This document shows positions 1-9,769 of a stretch of 64,000 nucleotides of DNA, piece by piece (position 1 is the first letter of the stretch; each line of letters opens with the position of its first letter). Position numbers and translations under genes: made by a program. Under the pieces are notes generated by a model. It was given only the letters and a program-made list of their open reading frames with translations. It searched no databases and was not told the origin of the DNA. The stretch comes from Aggregicoccus sp. 17bor-14 (GTDB taxonomy: Bacteria > Myxococcota > Myxococcia > Myxococcales > Myxococcaceae), in NCBI RefSeq assembly GCF_009659535.1, contig NZ_VJZZ01000011.1:124001-188000 (forward strand), given 5' to 3'.

Positions 1-1770
<1,770 letters not shown>

Positions 1771-1827
1771 GAGTCGGTCCTTCTTGGTTTGAAATGCCTG
1801 ATGGAACAGGGCGGGGCGGGCGCTTAC

Positions 1828-1840
1828 TTCCCGCGGGGAA
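1828..1840. repeat. Short inverted repeat in fusA leader
   Basis: TTCCC-GCG-GGGAA, a 5-bp stem with a 3-base loop, lies about 60 bases upstream of the fusA start. It could be a leader hairpin, but such short GC-rich repeats also arise by chance here. Confidence 0.25.
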
Positions 1841-1865
1841 AGTTTTCCAGCCAAATCCGCGGACA

Positions 1866-1886
1866 GGGTGGGTGCTTATCCCACCC
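1866..1886. repeat. 7-bp perfect inverted repeat between fusA and the NTF2-like gene
   Basis: GGGTGGG and CCCACCC flank the 7-base spacer TGCTTAT, which contains the only AT-rich bases nearby. It sits between two divergent genes, so it could be an operator or a leader hairpin of fusA. No function is shown by sequence alone. Confidence 0.35.
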
Positions 1887-1953
1887 CGGCGTGCGGCCTG
1901 GCATGGCGTGAACTGCCTGGTTGCTGGGCCCGGGCGCGCTAGGCTGCCGCCCC

Positions 1954-2346
1954 ATGTCTGCTGAATCCGCTTCTCACGATGATGGCGGTGCGCGCAACCG
2001 GGCCCTCGCGCGCGCTTGGCTCCGTGCCTTTAACACCTATGATGTCCCAGCGCTCGTTGCGTTGTACGCGGACGACTGCACGCACACCTCCCCGAAGATC
2101 CGCGCGCTGCACCCGGACACCGGCGGGAAGCTGGTGGGCAAGGAGGCGCTCGCCCGCTGGTGGAACGAGGCGAACGCCCGGCTCCCCGGCCTGCGCTACG
2201 AGGAGACGGCGCTCACGGCGGACGGCGAGCGCGTGTTCATGGAGTACCTGCGCCACGCGCCCGGGGGCGAGCCCCCCATGCCGGTGGCCGAGGTCCTCGA
2301 AATCCGCAACGGCCGCATCGTGGCGAGCCGCGTCTACCACGGCTAG
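1954..2346 (+). CDS. NTF2-like/SnoaL-like small protein
   Basis: A 130-residue soluble protein. The pattern is that of a SnoaL-like NTF2 fold: an N-terminal helix (ALARAWLRAFNTYD), then VALYADDCTHTSP, a loop with GKEALARWW, and a final strand PMPVAEVLEIRNGRIVASRVYHG. Members bind or isomerise small hydrophobic substrates or only provide a pocket, so the substrate cannot be named. I chose the ATG at 1954 over an in-frame TTG at 1921 because the extra residues do not look like protein of this fold; the Shine-Dalgarno is weak. It is divergent from fusA. Confidence 0.8.
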   Translation: MSAESASHDDGGARNRALARAWLRAFNTYDVPALVALYADDCTHTSPKIRALHPDTGGKLVGKEALARWWNEANARLPGLRYEETALTADGERVFMEYLRHAPGGEPPMPVAEVLEIRNGRIVASRVYHG

Positions 2347-2445
2347 CGCGCCGTCCTGCCGCGGACGCCCCCGCCCGCGCGGGCGCTCTCGCCTGCGCGC
2401 GGGCGTGCTACGCACGAAGCCCCGTCCCGACGGAGGAGCCCGGCC

Positions 2446-2769
2446 ATGGCGAAGCGCAGCGAGCAGGGCAGTGCAGGCAGCAGCAGCAGCGGCTTCGATC
2501 GCGACTTCGGCTACCTCATGCCCTTCCTGGACCGCGTGGCCCAGGCCGCCGCGGGGCTGCAGGACCCGGCGGCGCGCGCGGAGCTGCAGCGGCTGATGGC
2601 GGAGGAGAAGGGGCGCTGGGCGCGCGTGCGGGAGCTGCTCGCGGGCGCGCAGGGCCGCGCGGGTGCGGCCGGAGCGTCGGCGCCCGGGCCACGCGCCCGC
2701 CCCGGTGCTCCCGCGCCGCGCCAGCCGGGCGCGCAGCTCACCGTGGGCAGCCTCAAGTCGCCGCGCTAG
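2446..2769 (+). CDS. Hypothetical 107-residue protein
   Basis: Not recognised. A GGAGGAG-type ribosome binding site lies just upstream of ATG 2446. Residues 15-65 are predicted helical (FLDRVAQAAAGL, ELQRLMAEEKGRWARVRELL), while the first 15 residues are Ser/Gly-rich and the last 40 are Ala/Pro/Arg-rich and probably disordered. There is no signal peptide or membrane segment. Its 3' end overlaps the convergent sthA gene by 17 bases. The clear RBS and helical core argue for a real gene. Confidence 0.65.
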   Translation: MAKRSEQGSAGSSSSGFDRDFGYLMPFLDRVAQAAAGLQDPAARAELQRLMAEEKGRWARVRELLAGAQGRAGAAGASAPGPRARPGAPAPRQPGAQLTVGSLKSPR

Positions 2770-4195
2770 GGACCGCGCCAGGCCCCGGTGCGGGACCGAC
2801 GACGAGCCCCTGGCGCAGGGCGTCCAGGGTGGCCGTCTGGTACGCCTCGCTCAGCGTGGGGTAGTTGAAGCAGGTCTCCAGGAAGAGGCGCGCGCTCGCG
2901 CCCTGGAGGATGGCGAGCAGCCCCACGTGGACGAGCTCCGAGGCCTGCTCGCCGAGGATGTGCACGCCGAGCAGCCGCGCGTCGTCCCGGGCGAAGAGCA
3001 GCTTCAAGAGGCCGTAGGTCTCGCCGATGATCTGCCCGCGCGCGTTGGTGGCGAAGGGGGCGCGCCCCACGACGTACGCGGTGCCCTTCTCGCGCAGGGT
3101 CTCCTCCGTCTCGCCCGCGGTGGAGACCTCGGGGATGGTGTAGATGCCGTAGGGCAGGGTGCGGCTGAGCGCGTACGTCGCCCCCTGGCCGCAGGCGTGC
3201 GTCATCGCGATGCGCGCCTGCTCCTGGGCGGTGGAGGCGAGCGCGGGAAAGCCGATCACGTCCCCCACGGCGTACAGGTTCGGTACGGCGGTCTGGTAGT
3301 GCGCGTTGACCTCCACCTGGCCGCGCTTGCCCAGCTTCACGCCCAGCGCCTCGAGCCCCAGCCCCGCGCTGTTCGCCGTGCGCCCGGCGGCCACCAGCAC
3401 CATGTCCGTCTGCAGCTCCTCGCCGTCCTCCAGCGTGAGCCGCACGGGCTCGGCCCGGTCCGGAGGCGCGCTCGCGCTCACCACCTCCTGGCCCAGGACG
3501 AAGCGGATGCCGAGCGCCTGCATGCGCTGCACGAGCAGGTCGCCGATCTCCAGGTCGAGGAAGGGCAGGATGCGGTCCTTCTTCTCCAGCAGCACCACGG
3601 GGCAGCCCAGCGTGGCGAACATGCACGCGTACTCGCAGCCGATGACGCCGCCGCCCACCACCACCAGCGCGCGCGGCATCGCGTCCAGGCAGAGGATCTC
3701 GTCCGAGTCGTGGATGCGCGGGCTCTCGAAGGCGTAGACGGGCGGGCGGTAGGGGTGCGAGCCGGTGGCGAGCAGGAAGGTGTCCGCGCTCACGCGCAGC
3801 TCGGGCTGCCCCGCGCGTGCGATGGCCAGCGTGTGCGCGTCCACGAAGCGCGCCCGGCCCGGCAGCAGGGTCACCCCCGCGTGCTCGAGGCTGCGCGCGA
3901 TGCGCGCGCGCTCGATGTGCTTCACCTGGCGCTCGCGGAAGAGGAAGTCGGTGACGGTCGCCTCGCGCTTGACCTCCACGTCCACGCCATACAGGCCGCG
4001 CTGGCGGAAGCCCGAGAGGTGCAGCGCCGTCTCGCGCAGCGTCTTGGAGGGCAGGGTGCCGGTGTTGGCCGCGGCGCCCCCGAGCACCGGCTCGCACTCC
4101 ACCGCCGCCACGCGCCGGCCCATCAGCGCCGCCTGCACCGCCCCCTTCTCTCCCGCGGGGCCCGAGCCAATCACCACCAGATCGTAGTCCGGCAT
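2753..4195 (-). CDS. sthA: Soluble pyridine nucleotide transhydrogenase (Si-specific)
   Basis: Cytoplasmic FAD enzyme of 480 residues that transfers hydride between NADPH and NAD+. The N-terminal FAD-binding motif is VVIGSGPAGEKGA (7-19). The central nucleotide-binding motif is VVVGGGVIGCEYA. A second FAD contact is NLYAVGDVIGFPALA. In lipoamide dehydrogenase and glutathione reductase the redox disulfide reads CxxxxC; here the aligned segment is AANTGTLPSK (residues 42-51), with Ala42 and Thr47 in place of both cysteines. That rules out a disulfide reductase and is the mark of SthA. Length fits the family (about 466). The C-terminal dimerisation domain is complete. Confidence 0.93.
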   Translation of the reverse strand: MPDYDLVVIGSGPAGEKGAVQAALMGRRVAAVECEPVLGGAAANTGTLPSKTLRETALHLSGFRQRGLYGVDVEVKREATVTDFLFRERQVKHIERARIARSLEHAGVTLLPGRARFVDAHTLAIARAGQPELRVSADTFLLATGSHPYRPPVYAFESPRIHDSDEILCLDAMPRALVVVGGGVIGCEYACMFATLGCPVVLLEKKDRILPFLDLEIGDLLVQRMQALGIRFVLGQEVVSASAPPDRAEPVRLTLEDGEELQTDMVLVAAGRTANSAGLGLEALGVKLGKRGQVEVNAHYQTAVPNLYAVGDVIGFPALASTAQEQARIAMTHACGQGATYALSRTLPYGIYTIPEVSTAGETEETLREKGTAYVVGRAPFATNARGQIIGETYGLLKLLFARDDARLLGVHILGEQASELVHVGLLAILQGASARLFLETCFNYPTLSEAYQTATLDALRQGLVVGPAPGPGAVPSAAT

Positions 4196-4229
4196 CGTCG
4201 CTCTCCGTGCGTGGCGGGGCCGCGCGCCC

Positions 4230-5039
4230 TCAGCCGGCGTCGCGCCCCGCGTACTGCAGCCCCTCGTGGATCTCCTCCAGCGTGAGCAGCCGGAAGCCGC
4301 CCTCGGGCAGGTCCAGCTGCACGCCGCCCACCGCCTCGCGGTGCAGCGCCTTCACCGGCAGCCCCACCGCGCCCAGCATGCGCTTGACCTGGTGGTGGCG
4401 CCCCTCGGTGACGGTGAGCTCCACGGTGTGCGCGTCGCGCAGCGCGACGGAGGCAGGGCGCGCGGGCCCGTCCTCCAGCTCCACTCCGCGCCGCAGCGGC
4501 GCGAGCTTCGCCTCGTCCGCCGTGCCCTGCACCTGCGCCACGTAGCGCTTGGTCAGGTGCGTCTCCGGCGAGGTGATGTGGGCGACGAGCTTCTCGTCGT
4601 TGGTGAAGAGCAGCAGCCCCGTCGTGTCGCGGTCCAGGCGCCCCGCCGCGTGCCAGCTGAAGCCCGCGAGCTCGCGCGGCAGCTGCGGCAGCAGCACCTC
4701 GAACACCGTGGGCACCCCGTGCTGGCTGCGCGTGCTGGTGAGCAGCTCCGCGGGCTTGTGGAAGGCGAGCACCCGCGTCTCGGGCGCGAGCGGCACCACC
4801 AGCCCGTCCAGCTTCACCACGGCGCCCGGGGGCAGCGGGGCCAGCGGCTGGCGCGTCACGCGCCCGTTGATGCTCACGCGCCCCGCCTGGATCGCCTCCT
4901 CGGCGTCCGGCAGGGGCAGCGCTCCGGCCCGCGCGAGCGCGCGCGAGAGCCAGTCGGGCTTGGCCCGGCCCTCCCAGCGGCGGGCGGGGGGAGGGGGCGG
5001 TGGACGGCGGTTCGGGCTCTTGCGGCTCACCGGGCGCAC
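4230..5039 (-). CDS. Pseudouridine synthase, RsuA/RluB/RluF family
   Basis: RNA uridine isomerase of 269 residues. After a Pro/Arg-rich N-terminal tail (1-30) comes an S4 RNA-binding domain (about 28-75, with VSINGRVTR) and then the catalytic domain. The signature GRLDRDTTGLLLFTND carries the catalytic Asp136. EGRHHQVKRMLGAVG is the conserved C-terminal KxxxR/HxxVRRM-type motif. The S4 domain and short catalytic domain place it with RsuA, RluB, RluE or RluF, so the target is 16S or 23S rRNA; which position cannot be told. It lies 34 bases upstream of sthA on the same strand. Confidence 0.9.
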   Translation of the reverse strand: MRPVSRKSPNRRPPPPPPARRWEGRAKPDWLSRALARAGALPLPDAEEAIQAGRVSINGRVTRQPLAPLPPGAVVKLDGLVVPLAPETRVLAFHKPAELLTSTRSQHGVPTVFEVLLPQLPRELAGFSWHAAGRLDRDTTGLLLFTNDEKLVAHITSPETHLTKRYVAQVQGTADEAKLAPLRRGVELEDGPARPASVALRDAHTVELTVTEGRHHQVKRMLGAVGLPVKALHREAVGGVQLDLPEGGFRLLTLEEIHEGLQYAGRDAG

Positions 5040-5066
5040 CTTACCCGCCGCAGGGCTGCGTCCCTA

Positions 5067-5267
5067 CTAGTACGGCGGCCCCCGCAGCTCGCGCTCCTCG
5101 CCGCCCTCGCCCTCGGCGCTGCCGGGCGTCTTCCCCGGCTCGCCCGCGGGGACGCGGCGCTCGGCGCCATCCTCACCCTCGGCCTGGTGGGGCGTGCGGC
5201 CCGGGGCCTCGTCGTTCTCGCGGCGCGGCACTCCGACCTCGTTCTCCTCGTATGGCATGTGATTCAC
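5067..5267 (-). CDS. Small acidic hypothetical protein
   Basis: 66 residues, highly charged, rich in Glu, Gly and Pro (for example EGEDGAERR and AEGEGGEERE); probably disordered. The start is GTG 5267 with a strong GGGAGG seven bases upstream, the main reason to accept it. It ends 27 bases before the pseudouridine synthase start on the same strand, so the two may be co-transcribed. No family recognised. Confidence 0.55.
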   Translation of the reverse strand: MNHMPYEENEVGVPRRENDEAPGRTPHQAEGEDGAERRVPAGEPGKTPGSAEGEGGEERELRGPPY

Positions 5268-5437
5268 GGGTTGCCCTCCCAGGCGCTGGCGGTAGATGAA
5301 GACAGGCCAAAGGTAGGTCTGCGGGTGTGCGGGGCCTGCCCGGCCGCCCGTCCGGCACCCGTGTTCACTGGAGGCTTGCGGTCGGTCGTCCGCTCGCCCA
5401 CCCTCGCCGCCCGCTTTCCCCGCAGGAGGTCCCCCGC

Positions 5438-6106
5438 GTGGCCACCCACGTCTTCGCCCGGCTCTCGGGCCACGGTCTCACCCTCGTCCCCATCAATCCC
5501 TACCGCTTCGAGCGCGCGGCGGGCGACGCCGTCGTGCTCACCCGCGCCACGCCCGGGGGGCCGCGCCAGGTGACGGTGACCCCGGCAGCCGGGGGCGGCG
5601 AGCCGCAGGTGGACTGCGCCCCGGGTACCGGCTCGCTCGACGAGGTGGGCGGGTTGCAGGACGGTCCGCGGCTCGACCACTGGCGCATCGAGACCGCGCT
5701 CTTCACGCTGGCCTGGCCGCGCGGGCTCGCGCTCCTCTCCGCGAAGGATGACCGCCGCCCGCCCGCCTTCGAGCTGCACGGCGAGGCCGGGGCCTTCATG
5801 TTCTTCCAGGGCCCCTTCTCGGAGCAGAAGCTCCCGCCGCTCGAGCGCATGGCGGGGCTGGGGCAGAGCGTCGCGCGCACCGGCGAGGGGCCGCGCCACC
5901 GCTGGGTGGAGCTCACCTACCGCCACGAGGGCGCGCCCTGGGTGCAGCGCCACGCGCTCATCGCGCTGCGCCCCGGACACACGCTGGTGCTCAGCGCACA
6001 GGCGCCCGCGCCGGTGGCCGAGGCCACCATGGCCCTGATGGAGGAGGTCGCGCGCTCGGTGCAGCCTGGACGCCCCGCGCCCGCGGGTGCCGGCGGCTGC
6101 CACTGA
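5438..6106 (+). CDS. Hypothetical protein, 222 residues
   Basis: Not recognised. The start is GTG 5438 with an excellent AGGAGGT seven bases upstream; an upstream in-frame ATG at 5327 has no such support. The protein has alternating strand-like segments (FELHGEAGAFMFFQGPF, HRWVELTYRHEGAPWVQRHALIAL, HTLVLSAQAP) and no signal peptide or membrane helix, suggesting a soluble beta-rich cytoplasmic domain. The C-terminal tail is Pro/Ala/Gly-rich. It is convergent with the trmJ-like gene; the 72-base gap between them contains a perfect 16-bp palindrome. Confidence 0.7.
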   Translation: MATHVFARLSGHGLTLVPINPYRFERAAGDAVVLTRATPGGPRQVTVTPAAGGGEPQVDCAPGTGSLDEVGGLQDGPRLDHWRIETALFTLAWPRGLALLSAKDDRRPPAFELHGEAGAFMFFQGPFSEQKLPPLERMAGLGQSVARTGEGPRHRWVELTYRHEGAPWVQRHALIALRPGHTLVLSAQAPAPVAEATMALMEEVARSVQPGRPAPAGAGGCH

Positions 6107-6150
6107 CGGCGACGCCCGTCGGGTCCAGTGTGTAGGTCCGTGCGCCTCGG

Positions 6151-6166
6151 CGGCCTCGCGAGGCCG
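6151..6166. terminator. Perfect 16-bp palindrome between convergent genes
   Basis: CGGCCTCGCGAGGCCG reads identically on both strands and can form a 6-bp hairpin with a CGCG loop. It lies between two convergent stop codons, which fits a bidirectional transcription end point. There is no U-tract. Confidence 0.4.
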
Positions 6167-6178
6167 ATCCTGTGCCGC

Positions 6179-6892
6179 TCAGGGCCCCGCGCGGCGGCGC
6201 AGCGTGTGCAGCGCCGCGAGCCAGAGGCGCGCCTCCTTGCGGCTGAGGCGCGCGCGGCGCAGGGGCGAGAAGAGATCCCTCAGGCCGTGGCGGCCCTCGT
6301 TCACGAGGAAGCCGGCGGCCTCGAGCGCCGCCTTGAGCGCACCCTCCACCTGCGCGAGCTCCGCGTCGGTGGCGGCAGCGGGCAGGGGCGCCGCAGGCGG
6401 GGCAGCGGCCGCGAGCTGCGCCATGCGCACCTCGTAGCTGTAGAGCAGCACCGCCTGCGCGAGGTTGATGGAGGGCTGCTCCGGGTCGGTGGGAACGGAG
6501 GAAAGGTCGTGGCAGCGCTCGACCTCGGCGTTCGTCATCCCGCTGCGCTCGTCGCCGAAGACGAGCGCCACCGGGCCCTGCTGCGCGCGCGCCACCAGCT
6601 CCTGCGCGGTCTCGCGCGCGTTGAGCCGCCGCTTGCCCTCCACCTTGCGCGAGCTGGTGCCCACCACCCAGACGCAGTCGGACACGGCGCTCTCCAGCGT
6701 GTCCGCGCGTGCGGCCTGCTCGAGCACGTCCTCCGCGTGCACGGCGAGCCTGCGCGCCGGCGCGAAGTCCTCCACTACGGGCGTCACCCACGTCCACTCG
6801 CGCAGGCCGCAGTTCTTCATCGCGCGCGCCGCCGCGCCGAGGTTCTCGGCATTGCGGGGGCGCAGCAGGACGAGGCGCAGGGGCAGGGGCAT
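6179..6892 (-). CDS. trmJ: tRNA/rRNA 2'-O-methyltransferase, TrmJ-type SPOUT
   Basis: SAM-dependent 2'-O-ribose methyltransferase of 237 residues; E. coli TrmJ (tRNA position 32) has 246. SPOUT motif 1 is RNAENLGAAARAMKNCGL near the N-terminus, motif 2 is LVFGDERSGMTNAEVERC, and motif 3 is PTDPEQPSINLAQAVLL; together they form the trefoil-knot SAM site. A helical C-terminal extension follows, as in TrmJ. The ATG at 6892 has GGAAGGTGA upstream; a much longer reading frame upstream is antisense to the acetyltransferase and is not used. The exact target nucleotide is inferred from family. Confidence 0.85.
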   Translation of the reverse strand: MPLPLRLVLLRPRNAENLGAAARAMKNCGLREWTWVTPVVEDFAPARRLAVHAEDVLEQAARADTLESAVSDCVWVVGTSSRKVEGKRRLNARETAQELVARAQQGPVALVFGDERSGMTNAEVERCHDLSSVPTDPEQPSINLAQAVLLYSYEVRMAQLAAAAPPAAPLPAAATDAELAQVEGALKAALEAAGFLVNEGRHGLRDLFSPLRRARLSRKEARLWLAALHTLRRRAGP

Positions 6893-7004
6893 CGGCGGCG
6901 TCACCTTCCCGTCCCGCCCCGCCCCGGGCAAGCGCTTTGTGCCCCCACGCCGCGGCGCGGGCGCTAAGAAGCGCGGGCAGTCCGCCCCTCCGGAGGAACC
7001 CACG

Positions 7005-7598
7005 ATGAGCGACTGGTCCCGCGTCCCCGTCCTCGAGGGCCGCCACGTGCGGCTCGAGCCGCTGCAGCCCTCGCACGTGCAGGGCCTGCAAACGGCCGTC
7101 TCGGACGGCGAGCTGTGGACGTGCTGGTACACGAAGGTGCCGCGGCCCGAGGCCATGGCGGCGTACGTGGAGAGCGCGCTCGGCATGCAGGCGCGCGGCG
7201 AGGCGCTGCCCTTCGTCGTCCGCGATGCGGGCGGCGCCGTCGTCGGCAGCACGCGCCTGTACGCGCTGGACCCGCGCACCCCGCGCCTCACCATCGGCTA
7301 CACCTGGTACGCCCAGCGCGTGCAGCGCACCGGCCTCAACACCGAGGCGAAGCTGCTGCTGCTCGGCCATGCCTTCGAGGCGCTCGGCTGCATCGCGGTG
7401 GCCTTCGAGACGAGCTGGTTCAACCACGCCTCGCGCGCCGCCATCGAGCGGCTGGGCGCGAAGCAGGACGGGGTGCTGCGCAGCCACCAGCGCCACGACG
7501 ACGGCAGCGTGCGTGACACCGTGGTCTTCTCCATCCTCGCGGCGGAGTGGCCCGCGGTGCGCAGCCACCTGCGCGCGAAGCTCGCAGCGCACGCCTGA
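7005..7598 (+). CDS. GNAT-family N-acetyltransferase (RimJ/RimL-like)
   Basis: 197-residue cytoplasmic acetyltransferase. The N-terminus LEGRHVRLEPLQPSHVQGL is the typical RimJ/RimL beta1-alpha1 start. The acetyl-CoA site is around IGYTWYAQRVQRTGLNTEAKLLLL, and the C-terminal FETSWFNHASRAAIERLGAK carries the usual asparagine before the last helix. GGAGGA lies eight bases before ATG 7005. The gene is followed 12 bases later by the MazG-like gene. The acceptor substrate is unknown. Confidence 0.88.
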   Translation: MSDWSRVPVLEGRHVRLEPLQPSHVQGLQTAVSDGELWTCWYTKVPRPEAMAAYVESALGMQARGEALPFVVRDAGGAVVGSTRLYALDPRTPRLTIGYTWYAQRVQRTGLNTEAKLLLLGHAFEALGCIAVAFETSWFNHASRAAIERLGAKQDGVLRSHQRHDDGSVRDTVVFSILAAEWPAVRSHLRAKLAAHA

Positions 7599-7610
7599 GG
7601 TCCCGCACCC

Positions 7611-7973
7611 ATGATCACCCTGCCCGAACGTGCCTCGATGAAGGACTACCAGCGCTACATCCACGACCTGGAGGCGCTGCACGGCTGGCTGAAGCTGGAC
7701 CTGGTGCACAACTGCTTCCTCATGGGCGAGGAGGTGGGCGAGGTCTTCAAGGCCGTACGCCGCTACGAGCGGCTCGCCGAGGAGCGGTCCACCCCTGCGG
7801 AGTCCGCGGAGGCGCCGCAGGACCCGGAGCGCGCGCAGCTGCAGCACGCGCTGGGCGAGGAGCTCGTGGATGTGTTCAATTTCCTGCTCGCCATCGCCAA
7901 CCGCGTGGGCGTGGACCTGGAGCAGGCCTTCCGCGAGAAGAACGCGCGCAACCAGCAGCGCAGCTGGGATTGA
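7611..7973 (+). CDS. MazG-like nucleotide pyrophosphohydrolase
   Basis: 120 residues forming one all-alpha NTP-PPase (MazG-type) domain. The Mg2+-binding signature is present: GEEVGEVFKAVRRYE with Glu40, Glu41 and Glu44, and LGEELVDVFNFLL with Glu84 and Asp87, followed by the helix VGVDLEQAFREKNARNQQRSW typical of the family. It is expected to hydrolyse a (d)NTP to the monophosphate and pyrophosphate in house-cleaning; the substrate is not predictable. It lies directly downstream of the acetyltransferase and probably shares its transcript. Confidence 0.87.
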   Translation: MITLPERASMKDYQRYIHDLEALHGWLKLDLVHNCFLMGEEVGEVFKAVRRYERLAEERSTPAESAEAPQDPERAQLQHALGEELVDVFNFLLAIANRVGVDLEQAFREKNARNQQRSWD

Positions 7974-8067
7974 CCGCTCGCGCAGGAGCGCGCCAGGATT
8001 TCCCGATACGCAGTGAGTCCGCGGACGTTGGACCGGTCAGCCATCCGCTCCTGGAAAGGGTGTCCCC

Positions 8068-9756
8068 ATGACGTCGCTGCGCCGCGGCCTGCGCCTCGCG
8101 TTGCTCCTCGCTGTCCCGCTGGGCTGCGCCCACGCAGAGGCCCCTTCTGGCGGTGGCGGGGCTGCCGCCGCAGACCCCACGGCCGCCCCCTCCGCCAAGG
8201 CCCCGGGCGCGAAGGCCGTCGAGGAGCACGTCTTCCTCTACCCGCTGGACGAGGCGCTCGCGGCGGCGAGGGACGTGCTGGAGTCGCACGACTACGACGT
8301 GGGGCCCTTCGGGGACAACACCCAGCTGGTGACGCGCTGGCGGCACGACGGTCCGCGCGTCGCGGACCAGCCCTCCGTGCCGCTGCACCTGCGCCGCTAC
8401 TACGTGCAGGGCCAGGCGCTCAGCCCCCGGCACTCGGTGGTGCGCATCTTCCGCATCGACCGCGAGGAGGCCAAGACGGAGCCTGGCACGCCGCGCGAGG
8501 AGCTGGACCTCGCCGCGGAGCTCGCCCCGCGCGACGCGCAGGAGGGCAACACCGGCGCAGGCGGGGACCCCGAGGGCTGGCGGCAGTTCGTGGCCTCGGG
8601 CATGGAGCTGTCCAACCGCGACCGCCCCCGCACCGAGCCGAACGAGCGCATCGGCATGAAGACCCAGACCCGGCTCAAGGACCCGAACGACCTGCGCCGG
8701 CAGCTCGGCGAGAGCCCGACCTTCGCGGGCCAGTACCGCATGCCCACCCAGGACGAGCTGCGCGGGCGCAACGAGCAGGGCCTGCGCGATGCGCCGTACG
8801 AGGCCGAGCTGGTGGCGCGGCTCGAGCAGTTCCCCTCGCTCGAGTTCGTGGGCGGTGCCGCGGACGTGCCGCCGCCGCCTGCGCCCGCCGGAGCGCCCCC
8901 TTACACGGAGGCGTGGCTGGCGGAGAGCGGCGGGATGCCCTTCACGAAGGGCGGGCCCTGCGGCGAGCCCGTGGCGGGGCTCGAGCCGCTCGCGCAGCCG
9001 GGTAGCAACATCCTGGTGGGCGAGCAGCTGGGCACGCGTGAGCTGCCCGCGGCGGTGGGCAACATGGCCTGCCAGCTCGCCACGGCGGGGCGCACGGTGC
9101 TGCTGGGGCTCTCGCTGCCCTCGGACGAGCAGGGCGCGGTGGATGCCTACGTGCGCAGCGCCGGCACGCGCCAGGACCAGGACGCGCTGCTCGCCCAGCG
9201 CTCGTGGCGCCAGGTGCCGCGCGACGGGCGCAGCAGCCGCGCGCTGCTGGTGCTGCTCGAGCGCGTGCGGCGCTGGCGCGCGGGCGGCCTCGCCATCCAG
9301 CCCATCGCCTTCGACGCGCGCGAGGAGCGCGGTAACGAGCGCGAAGCGGCCATGGCCGAGCGCCTCATCAAGCGCCGCCGCATGGAGCCCGAGACGGTGC
9401 TGCTGGTGCTCGGCGGCAACTACCACGCGAGCGCGGCCGGGGGCGTCCTCTGGAGCCGCAGCTTCGAGCCGCTGGGCCACCGCCTCGAGCGCGCGGGGCT
9501 CCAGCCGCGCAGCCTCGACACCGCCTTCGAGCGTGGCACCCGCTGGGCCTGCAACGTGAACCGCCACCGCGAGGCGGAGTGCCGCGTGTACGCCTCCAGC
9601 CCGAGCGCCGCGAGCGCCACGCCTCCGGGCACGCCTCTGGGCATCACGCTCTTCGCCTCCAAGTCCTCCGAGGGCTTCCACGGCCTGCTGCACGTGGGCC
9701 GCATCACGGCCTCGCTCCCGGCGCTGCCTCCGCGCTCGCCGGTGGCCTCGCGCTGA
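8068..9756 (+). CDS. Predicted lipoprotein with C-terminal EreA/ChaN-like domain (paralogue 1)
   Basis: 562 residues. The N-terminal export signal ends near LGC at Cys20 (lipobox-like, with a Pro at the -3 position), followed by a Gly/Ala/Pro linker. Residues 50-150 hold a strand-rich segment (EEHVFLYPLDEALAAARDVLESHDYDV). The C-terminal half (about 290-520) contains ILVGEQLGTRELP, then GNEREAAMAERL, then LLVLGGNYHAS. This order of motifs resembles erythromycin-esterase/ChaN/TraB-type domains, where a GExHGTxE motif comes first and an RDxxMAxN-type motif with a strand ending in H follows; this is a pattern-based inference. It is clearly paralogous to the next gene, 13 bases downstream. Confidence 0.75.
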   Translation: MTSLRRGLRLALLLAVPLGCAHAEAPSGGGGAAAADPTAAPSAKAPGAKAVEEHVFLYPLDEALAAARDVLESHDYDVGPFGDNTQLVTRWRHDGPRVADQPSVPLHLRRYYVQGQALSPRHSVVRIFRIDREEAKTEPGTPREELDLAAELAPRDAQEGNTGAGGDPEGWRQFVASGMELSNRDRPRTEPNERIGMKTQTRLKDPNDLRRQLGESPTFAGQYRMPTQDELRGRNEQGLRDAPYEAELVARLEQFPSLEFVGGAADVPPPPAPAGAPPYTEAWLAESGGMPFTKGGPCGEPVAGLEPLAQPGSNILVGEQLGTRELPAAVGNMACQLATAGRTVLLGLSLPSDEQGAVDAYVRSAGTRQDQDALLAQRSWRQVPRDGRSSRALLVLLERVRRWRAGGLAIQPIAFDAREERGNEREAAMAERLIKRRRMEPETVLLVLGGNYHASAAGGVLWSRSFEPLGHRLERAGLQPRSLDTAFERGTRWACNVNRHREAECRVYASSPSAASATPPGTPLGITLFASKSSEGFHGLLHVGRITASLPALPPRSPVASR

Positions 9757-9769
9757 GAGGACGGCTCGC